Source: Deltaproteobacteria bacterium
GTDB lineage: Bacteria > Desulfobacterota > GWC2-55-46 > S146-70
NCBI GenBank assembly: GCA_015492395.1
Contig: WGFD01000204.1
Span: 1-5,239, forward strand
Reading direction: 5' to 3'
Length of the DNA stretch: 5,239 bases
Made by a program: the position numbers and the translations under genes
The notes under the pieces: generated by a model
Databases searched by the model: none
Seen by the model: the letters and a program-made list of their open reading frames with translations, nothing else
Told to the model about the DNA's origin: nothing
Part shown: one piece after another, positions 1 to 5,239 of the stretch
Position numbering within the stretch: position 1 is the stretch's first letter
Layout: every line of letters starts with the position of its first letter

Positions 1-239
1 ACTTTCAGGGGGGGTTGACTCAGGAAACCCTTGGAAAGGCCGAAGCCGGCCTTTATCTCCAGCTTACCGGTAGAGATGTTGAAGATCCTCAGGGTGGCGG
101 CCTCCGCCCTCGTCAGGCCGACCGCTGTCCTGACGATGTGGTCGAGTACCTCTTCAAGCCCCTCAAAGACCACTAGGCGTTCCAATACGAAGTGCATCCG
201 GTCAAAGAAGGAACCATTACCGGTGGAGTCTGCAAGCAT
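1..239 (-). CDS. GAF-domain protein, N-terminal part (cut by window edge)
   Basis: The minus strand is open from an ATG at 239 to the left edge, giving 79 complete codons. Residues about 10-40 form an amphipathic helix typical of the GAF entry (FFDRMHFVLERLV, then LEEVLDHIVRTAVGLT). They are followed by the GAF core strands: AEAATLRIFN, STGKLEIKAGFGLS, then SKGFLSQPPLK. GAF domains are small-molecule or redox sensor modules; the ligand cannot be read here, and any output domain lies outside the window. The start lies 8 bases after the leuC stop. An AAAAGGGG stretch at 252-259, inside the last leuC codons, is a possible ribosome site but sits 12 bases from the ATG, rather far. A stop (TAA at 258-260) closes the frame upstream, so the gene cannot extend much; the next in-frame ATG is at 197. 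No LeuD-like sequence is seen. GAF assignment is fairly sure; function unknown. Confidence 0.75.
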   Translation of the reverse strand, partial: MLADSTGNGSFFDRMHFVLERLVVFEGLEEVLDHIVRTAVGLTRAEAATLRIFNISTGKLEIKAGFGLSKGFLSQPPLK

Positions 240-247
240 CGAAGTTT

Positions 248-1531
248 CTAACCCCTTTTAACCTTCTTGGCGACTTCGTCGGGATGTGCAATCCTGCCCT
301 TTACCGCTGTAGCCGCAGCAACGGCTGGATTGGCAAGATAGACCTCGCTCTTGGGGTGCCCCATCCTGCCGATGAAGTTTCTGTTCGTAGTAGCGAGGGC
401 CCTCTCTCCTTCGGCAAGTATTCCCATATGCCCGCCGAGACATGGACCACATGTGGGAGGACTTATCACCGCCCCGGCATTCAGGAATATCTCGAAGAGT
501 CCATCCTCCATCGCCAGCTTATATATGGAAGGCGTCGCCGGTATTACAATGAGCCTCATGTAAGGCGCTATCTTCTTGCCCTTCAGTACCCTTGCAGACT
601 CCCTCAGGTCTTCCATCCTGCCGTTGGTGCATGAGCCGATCACCACCTGGTCGATCTGTATGTTGCCTATATCGGTAATATCCCTGGTGTTTTCCGGAAG
701 GTGCGGGAATGCCACCTGTGGTTCCAGCTTGCTGCAGTTATACTCTCTTACGTCGGCATATTCCGCTCCCGCGTCACTGGTATAGATGACGCACCTGCGT
801 TGCGCTCTTGTCTCGACATAGCTGCTGGTAACCCTGTCCGGGGCTATTATCCCACTCTTTCCCCCCGCCTCTATGGCCATGTTGCATATAGTGAATCTGC
901 TGTCCATGGAGAGGCTTTCAATGGCGGGGCCGCAGAACTCCATGGCCCTGTAGAGGGCGCCGTCGACACCTATATCGCCTATGATACGGAGGATGAGATC
1001 CTTACCGGATACCCATTTCCTGAACCGCCCCTTACATATAAACTTCATCGACTCTGGCACCTTGAACCAGACCTTCCCGGTCGCCATGGCGGCCGCGAGG
1101 TCTGTGGAGCCCACGCCTGTAGAAAATGCCCCTATGGCGCCGTAGGTGCATGTGTGGCTGTCTGCCCCTATCACCACGTCACCGGGCACTACTACTCCCT
1201 TCTCTGGAAGGAGCGCGTGCTCTATACCAACATCACCACCCTCGAAGTAGTATTTGATCTTCTGTCTACGCGCAAAGTCCCTAAGAACCTTGCACTGCTG
1301 CGCCGACTTTATGTCCTTGTTGGGTGTAAAGTGGTCCAATACCAGCACAACCTTGTTTCGGTTAAAGACCTTGGCTGCACCTATACGGTCGAACTCCTTT
1401 ATTGCGATCGGCGCGGTGATGTCGTTGCCCAGGGCAATATCCACATTGGACTCTATAAGATCTCCCGGCATCACCTTTCTTAGTCCGGCATGCCTGGCAA
1501 GGATCTTTTCTGTTATTGTCATTCCATCCAT
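248..1531 (-). CDS. leuC: 3-isopropylmalate dehydratase, large subunit (short, archaeal-type LeuC)
   Basis: A 427-residue aconitase-family protein that, with the small subunit LeuD, isomerises 2-isopropylmalate to 3-isopropylmalate in cytoplasmic leucine synthesis. The [4Fe-4S] ligands are visible as Cys301 (VIGSCTNGR), Cys361 and Cys364 ([10 protein letters not shown]). Other family blocks are LDHFTP near 65, [13 protein letters not shown] near 122, [14 protein letters not shown] near 139 and [12 protein letters not shown] near 221. The length fits the about 420-residue archaeal/HacA-like LeuC class rather than the about 470-residue enterobacterial form. Homoaconitase is the main alternative, but the adjacent leuA favours leucine. 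The ATG overlaps the leuA stop by one base (TGATG) and has AAAGGAAG at 1542-1549. A second ATG at 1522 (MTITEKI) matches the usual LeuC N-terminus and could be the real start. The Fe-S domain looks complete. The partner leuD is absent from the expected downstream position. Confidence 0.95.
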   Translation of the reverse strand: MDGMTITEKILARHAGLRKVMPGDLIESNVDIALGNDITAPIAIKEFDRIGAAKVFNRNKVVLVLDHFTPNKDIKSAQQCKVLRDFARRQKIKYYFEGGDVGIEHALLPEKGVVVPGDVVIGADSHTCTYGAIGAFSTGVGSTDLAAAMATGKVWFKVPESMKFICKGRFRKWVSGKDLILRIIGDIGVDGALYRAMEFCGPAIESLSMDSRFTICNMAIEAGGKSGIIAPDRVTSSYVETRAQRRCVIYTSDAGAEYADVREYNCSKLEPQVAFPHLPENTRDITDIGNIQIDQVVIGSCTNGRMEDLRESARVLKGKKIAPYMRLIVIPATPSIYKLAMEDGLFEIFLNAGAVISPPTCGPCLGGHMGILAEGERALATTNRNFIGRMGHPKSEVYLANPAVAAATAVKGRIAHPDEVAKKVKRG

Positions 1532-3063
1532 CAGATCACCGCTTCCTTTCTCTCTTTTTTTGTTTCCAACTTGTTAAGGGCATTTATGTAAGCCTTGGCA
1601 CTGGCTATAATTATGTCGGTATGCGCGCCATGACCGGTCGCTATGCAGTCGCCCTCCTGCAATCTTACAGAGACCTCGCCCTGGGCATCGGTGCCGCCGG
1701 TTATGGCATTGACCGAATATCTCAGGAGGGAGCTTTTCGTGCCCGTCAACGCGGCTATGGTTCTGTATACGGCATCTACCGGGCCGTCCCCTGTGCCCTT
1801 CTCCCTCGCCTTCTCTCCATCGATCTCTATCTCCACTTCCGCGGATGGGGTCCCGGATGTGCCGCTCGAGACCGCAAGGCTGGTAAGTTTGTACCTCTCC
1901 CGCAGGTCAACCCTGAGGACTTCATTCGTGACTATAGCCTCTATGTCCTCATCGAATACCTCCTTTTTCTGGTCGGCGAGCGATTTAAAACGCTCGAATG
2001 CCCTTTTGAGGTTTTCATCCGTCAGTTCCAATCCAAGCTCCTTGAGACGCGCCTTGAAGGCATGACGGCCCGAGTGCTTGCCCAAAACCAGCGTGGACTG
2101 CGTAATACCGATGGATTCCGGTTCTATTATCTCATAGGTCTCCTTTTCTTTAAGGATTCCGTCCTGGTGTATTCCAGACTCATGTGCAAATGCATTATCA
2201 CCCACTATGGCCTTGTTGGGCTGAACCATTATGCCTGTTATGCCGCTTATGAGCCTGCTCGTAGGGTATATCTGGTTGGCTACGATACGGGTATCAAGGC
2301 CTAGCACCCCTCTTCTGGTCTTCAATATCATCACGATCTCTTCGAGAGATGCATTTCCGGCCCTCTCGCCGATGCCGTTTATAGTACACTCCACCTGTCT
2401 TGCCCCGTTCATGATCGCCGAGAGGGAGTTTGCCACGGCCAGCCCCAGATCATTATGGCAATGTACGGAGATTATGGCCTTCCCTATGTTGGGGACATTT
2501 TCACGTATCCCCCTTATCAATTCACCAAATTCGTGCGGCAGGGAATAACCTACGGTGTCCGGGATGTTAACGGTCGACGCCCCGGCGTTTATCACTGCCT
2601 CTATAACCTCATAGAGATAGGCCGGCTCACTTCTGGATGCATCCATAGGTGAGAACTCGACATCCTCAACATACCCCCGTGCCCTCTCCACCATGTCGAC
2701 CGCCCTATCCCTCGCCTCCTCTCTGGTCAGCCTGAACTGGTGCTTCAGGTGGATGTCTGAGGTAGATATAAAGGTGTGTATTCTCGGCCTGGGGGCGCCT
2801 TTAAGTGCCTGCCAGGCGCTGTCTATATCTTCGCTCTTGGCCCTGGCAAGACTGCAGACCACGGGGCCTTCGACCTCATTAGACACCCTCCGTACGGCCT
2901 CAAAATCGCCGTGGGAACTGAAGGCGAAACCTGCTTCGATGATATCGACACCCAGCTTGGCAAGCTGCCTCGCCACCGTCACCTTCTCCTCTACATTCAT
3001 CGAGGCGCCGGGCGACTGTTCTCCATCCCTGAGTGTTGTATCGAATATCTCAACTAACTCCAA
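1531..3063 (-). CDS. leuA: 2-isopropylmalate synthase
   Basis: Condenses acetyl-CoA with 2-oxoisovalerate to give 2-isopropylmalate, the committed step of leucine synthesis. The 510-residue length is the usual bacterial one. The N-terminal DRE-TIM barrel starts with [13 protein letters not shown] (residues 8-20; Asp13 is the expected metal ligand). Further ligands are His201 and His203 in HCHNDLG and Asn237 in [22 protein letters not shown] lies at 292-302. The C-terminal regulatory domain, about 370-500, carries [10 protein letters not shown] and [26 protein letters not shown] signatures, so leucine feedback inhibition is likely (known for the family). The start is a TTG, chosen because the conserved N-terminus begins there and GGGAGG lies 7 bases upstream. 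The gap to pssA is 12 bases, and the end overlaps leuC by one base. Residues 45-53 read GFAFSSHGD, where many relatives have GFPxSSPGD. Citramalate synthase is a less likely alternative given leuC next door. Confidence 0.95.
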   Translation of the reverse strand: MELVEIFDTTLRDGEQSPGASMNVEEKVTVARQLAKLGVDIIEAGFAFSSHGDFEAVRRVSNEVEGPVVCSLARAKSEDIDSAWQALKGAPRPRIHTFISTSDIHLKHQFRLTREEARDRAVDMVERARGYVEDVEFSPMDASRSEPAYLYEVIEAVINAGASTVNIPDTVGYSLPHEFGELIRGIRENVPNIGKAIISVHCHNDLGLAVANSLSAIMNGARQVECTINGIGERAGNASLEEIVMILKTRRGVLGLDTRIVANQIYPTSRLISGITGIMVQPNKAIVGDNAFAHESGIHQDGILKEKETYEIIEPESIGITQSTLVLGKHSGRHAFKARLKELGLELTDENLKRAFERFKSLADQKKEVFDEDIEAIVTNEVLRVDLRERYKLTSLAVSSGTSGTPSAEVEIEIDGEKAREKGTGDGPVDAVYRTIAALTGTKSSLLRYSVNAITGGTDAQGEVSVRLQEGDCIATGHGAHTDIIIASAKAYINALNKLETKKERKEAVI

Positions 3064-3070
3064 AATAAAA

Positions 3071-3076
3071 CCTCCC
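3071..3076 (-). promoter_or_regulatory. Ribosome binding site of leuA
   Basis: GGGAGG on the minus strand lies 7 bases before the TTG start of leuA and shares its first G with the TAG stop of pssA. It supports the non-ATG start and suggests that ribosomes finishing pssA can re-initiate on leuA. Confidence 0.65.
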
Positions 3077-3888
3077 TACTCTACCTTGTATCCTTTACCT
3101 GCTCCATCGCGGGACTTCTCGTCCAGATGGACCCTTTTCTTCTTCGATAGAAGCGTTACCGGTCCTGACAGTGCATAGCCGAGGGTAAGGACGAATAGCA
3201 TGATAGACGGTTCGGCCGCCACAACTATAAGGATCAGTATGAGTGCAACGAGGAACCTGAACGGCATCCTCCGCGTCAGGTTGAACTCCTTGAAGCTGTA
3301 GTATGCTATATTGCTCACCATCAGATAGGCAAGTGAATATACCATAACCAGAATCGTTATATGCTTGGTAGTCTCCTCCTGACCCAGATAGTAAACGAAT
3401 AGCAGTACCGTCGATGCAACGAGGGCCGCGGCTGCAGGGATAGGCAGGCCTTTGAAGCGCCTGCTCTCCACAGTATTTATCTGTACGTTGAACCTTGCGA
3501 GTCTCAGAGCCCCGCACACTACATACAGGAATGCCGCGAGCCAGCCATACCTCCCGAATGGTTTTAAGCCCCATATGAATATCAGGATCCCCGGTGCCAG
3601 CCCGAATGCCACGAGGTCTGATAGGGAGTCATACTCCACCCCGAATTTGCTGCTGGTCTTCGTGAGCCTAGCCACCCTGCCATCCAGCCCATCCAGTACC
3701 GCCGATACGAGGATGGCTATGGCTGCCGTATCGAAATGCCCCTCGAAACTGGCGATTATAGAATAGAAGCCGCCGAATAGGCTCGCGGAGGTTATCAGGT
3801 TGGGCAGGAGGTAAACACCCTTTCTTACTTTCCTCCTTTTCCTGTTACTTCTGTCCTCCACATCTTCTATTATATCGTTGTCCAACAC
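3076..3888 (-). CDS. pssA: CDP-diacylglycerol-serine O-phosphatidyltransferase (type II PssA)
   Basis: An integral membrane enzyme that joins serine to CDP-diacylglycerol, giving phosphatidylserine and CMP. From the GTG start the protein has 270 residues. The CDP-alcohol phosphotransferase motif is complete: D-G-x2-A-R-x8-G-x3-D-x3-D, with Asp66, Asp69, Asp87 and Asp91 around LDGLDGRVAR and EYDSLSD. The type II hallmark LLPNLIT (27-33) precedes the first membrane segment, after a basic stretch RKRRKVRK (16-23). Several hydrophobic segments follow, as expected for a multi-pass protein, and ARFNV lies shortly after the motif. The frame stays open to an ATG at 3963, 76 bases into psd, and an ATG also lies at 3903. 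I prefer the GTG at 3888 because GGAGGA lies 6 bases before it and because it overlaps the psd stop (TAGTG), a standard coupling arrangement. Psd, encoded just upstream, uses the product. Confidence 0.93.
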   Translation of the reverse strand: MLDNDIIEDVEDRSNRKRRKVRKGVYLLPNLITSASLFGGFYSIIASFEGHFDTAAIAILVSAVLDGLDGRVARLTKTSSKFGVEYDSLSDLVAFGLAPGILIFIWGLKPFGRYGWLAAFLYVVCGALRLARFNVQINTVESRRFKGLPIPAAAALVASTVLLFVYYLGQEETTKHITILVMVYSLAYLMVSNIAYYSFKEFNLTRRMPFRFLVALILILIVVAAEPSIMLFVLTLGYALSGPVTLLSKKKRVHLDEKSRDGAGKGYKVE

Positions 3889-4529
3889 TACTTGTCCTCC
3901 CATAGGGCAAGGACGGAAGTTCCGGCTTTGACCTTTTTTCCGATCCTGACCTGTTCTATACACTCCTTCGGCAGATATACGTCCAGTCTGGAGCCGAACC
4001 TGATCATTCCGAACCTCTTCCCCCTTTCGACAGGATCACCCTCTTGCGGGTAGCAGACTATTCTCCTCGCCACAAGACCTGCTATTTGGATCACCAGGAA
4101 ACGCTTACCGTTGTCCGCCTCTATAAGGAGCGCATTTTGCTCGTTCTCCAGAGATGCCTTGTCCAGATTTGCCGAAAAGAATCTTCCAGAATTGTAGTAA
4201 ATGCCCTTGATTGTACCGGACGCAGGGATCCTGTTTACATGCACATTGAAGAGGTTCATGAAGATACATATCTTTAGCGTCTCTTCACCGAGAAATCTAT
4301 CCTCCATGCACCTCTCAACCTTTATTACCTTGCCGTCAGCCGGCGATACGATCCGGGACTCTCCGGCCGGAATGTCCCTTTCAGGGTCACGGAAGAAGGA
4401 TACAGTGAAGACCGCCAGGCCGAGGGCAAGTGCGCTCAGATACCCTGCTCCAAATAGTGCCAGTAATATTGTAACAAGTATAGAAGTTATAATAAAGGGG
4501 TAACCCTCTCTGGCGAGGGGTATCCGCAT
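3888..4529 (-). CDS. psd: Phosphatidylserine decarboxylase proenzyme (short type)
   Basis: Converts phosphatidylserine to phosphatidylethanolamine at the membrane. The proenzyme cleaves itself at a Gly-Ser bond to create a pyruvoyl group. At 213 residues it belongs to the short class found in archaea and many deltaproteobacteria, rather than the longer E. coli class. Residues about 11-46 form a hydrophobic double segment that anchors it. The family's catalytic Asp and His are visible as Asp65 (SPADGKV) and His97 (NLFNVHVNR). The cleavage site is FGSR with Gly179-Ser180, inside GMIRFGSRLDVYLP. The small alpha chain would be residues 180-213. The ATG has GGAG at 4539-4542, 9 bases upstream. The stop TAG shares its G with the pssA GTG start. 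A 201-base spacer separates it from ilvC, the largest gap in the window, so a promoter of its own is possible. Confidence 0.94.
   Translation of the reverse strand: MRIPLAREGYPFIITSILVTILLALFGAGYLSALALGLAVFTVSFFRDPERDIPAGESRIVSPADGKVIKVERCMEDRFLGEETLKICIFMNLFNVHVNRIPASGTIKGIYYNSGRFFSANLDKASLENEQNALLIEADNGKRFLVIQIAGLVARRIVCYPQEGDPVERGKRFGMIRFGSRLDVYLPKECIEQVRIGKKVKAGTSVLALWEDK
3895..3900 (-). promoter_or_regulatory. Ribosome binding site deciding the pssA start
   Basis: GGAGGA on the minus strand lies within the last codons of psd, 6 bases before a GTG at 3888. This places the pssA start at that GTG rather than at the ATG codons at 3903 or 3963, which have no comparable site. The TTG at 3885 is a weaker alternative. 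Confidence 0.6.
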
Positions 4530-4587
4530 ATAGGCCGTCTCCGTAAGGGATCTGAATTAGAGTGTGAAGATACCAACAATCAAAGTG

Positions 4588-4616
4588 TATTTAGAAAAGG
4601 ATAATCAACACGTCAG
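4588..4616 (-). promoter_or_regulatory. Weak candidate sigma70-type promoter before psd
   Basis: On the minus strand CTGACG (4611-4616) and TAAATA (4588-4593) are separated by 17 bases. Each matches 4 of 6 consensus positions. The -35 half lies in the direct repeat at the edge of the small repeat element. It faces psd, with an A/T-rich stretch of about 60 bases before the start codon. It may be a chance match; readthrough from ilvC is the simpler source of transcription. Confidence 0.2.
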
Positions 4617-4620
4617 TTTT
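4611..4620 (+). repeat. Left copy of a 10-base direct repeat
   Basis: CGTCAGTTTT, identical to 4729-4738. It lies directly outside the left inverted-repeat arm and could be a target-site duplication. Confidence 0.45.
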
Positions 4621-4640
4621 CGACGGCTTCGTAAAAAATC
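4621..4640 (+). repeat. Left arm of the inverted repeat
   Basis: CGACGGCTTCGTAAAAAATC. It matches the reverse complement of 4714-4733 at 14 of 20 positions. Extended to 4642 it also matches the reverse complement of 4682-4703, with one extra base in that arm. Confidence 0.6.
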
Positions 4641-4713
4641 CATCTGCCGTGTTGTGCTCCATATTTCGCCCGTCTTGCGTCTGGAACCTTTTACTGTGCC
4701 GTCCCTCTTTTTC

Positions 4714-4728
4714 GACTCTTTACGAGTT

Positions 4729-4733
<5 letters not shown>
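4714..4733 (-). repeat. Right arm of the inverted repeat, overlapping the ilvC stop codon
   Basis: Read on the minus strand this is TGACGAACTCGTAAAGAGTC. Its first three bases are the TGA stop of ilvC (4731-4733), so the repeat begins exactly where the reading frame ends. Confidence 0.6.

Positions 4734-5239
<506 letters not shown>

Noticed and set aside
701..1483. A 260-codon open frame on the plus strand
   Set aside because: It lies wholly antisense to leuC, whose motifs are complete. The predicted protein has no recognisable domain and is rich in Tyr, Cys and His typical of a shadow frame.
1516..2304. A 262-codon open frame on the plus strand
   Set aside because: It is antisense to the conserved C-terminal half of leuA, has no ribosome site or family motif, and is explained by the codon bias of the opposite strand.
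3889..3963. Longer N-terminus for pssA starting at ATG 3963 or 3903
   Set aside because: The extra residues overlap psd, are not part of the family, and lack a ribosome site, whereas the GTG at 3888 has GGAGGA at good spacing.
4530..4610. Leader RNA, T-box or leucine attenuator before psd
   Set aside because: I see no T-box motif, no leucine-codon-rich leader peptide and no paired terminator/antiterminator; the stretch is simply A/T-rich.
4630..4650. Possible rho-independent terminator after ilvC (T6 on the minus strand at 4633-4638)
   Set aside because: No G/C-rich hairpin immediately precedes the T run; the run is part of the inverted-repeat arm.

Overview
The window reads as one co-directional block on the minus strand, a mixed branched-chain amino acid and phospholipid operon. 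In transcription order (high to low coordinate) it holds: the 3' half of ilvC (ketol-acid reductoisomerase, running off the right edge), a roughly 200-base spacer with a small inverted-repeat element, psd (phosphatidylserine decarboxylase), pssA (phosphatidylserine synthase), leuA (2-isopropylmalate synthase), leuC (3-isopropylmalate dehydratase large subunit), and the 5' end of a GAF-domain gene cut by the left edge. From psd leftward the genes are packed: psd/pssA and leuA/leuC overlap by one base, pssA and leuA are 12 bases apart, and leuC and the GAF gene 8 bases apart. Translational coupling is therefore likely.

Organism: the order ilvC-psd-pssA-leuA-leuC, the short archaeal-type LeuC and the short Psd are features I associate with Deltaproteobacteria in the broad sense (Desulfobacterota, Geobacter and Syntrophobacter relatives). 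The ilvC-psd spacer element also resembles a dispersed repeat I recall from those genomes. This is inference from memory; Nitrospirota or another related phylum is not excluded.

How the genes work together: IlvC makes the dihydroxyacid precursor of 2-oxoisovalerate, which LeuA condenses with acetyl-CoA; LeuC with LeuD (not in the window) then isomerises the product toward leucine. PssA makes phosphatidylserine from CDP-diacylglycerol and serine, and Psd decarboxylates it to phosphatidylethanolamine at the membrane. The two pathways share no intermediate, so their linkage is probably one of shared expression.

The core genes are ordinary and intact. The points worth a second look are the MITE-like element exactly at the ilvC stop codon, a correctly phased A7 slippery heptamer just before the leuA/leuC junction, and a GAF-domain gene in the position where leuD would be expected. 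I found no RNA gene, CRISPR array, clear rho-independent terminator or evident new defence or metabolic system.
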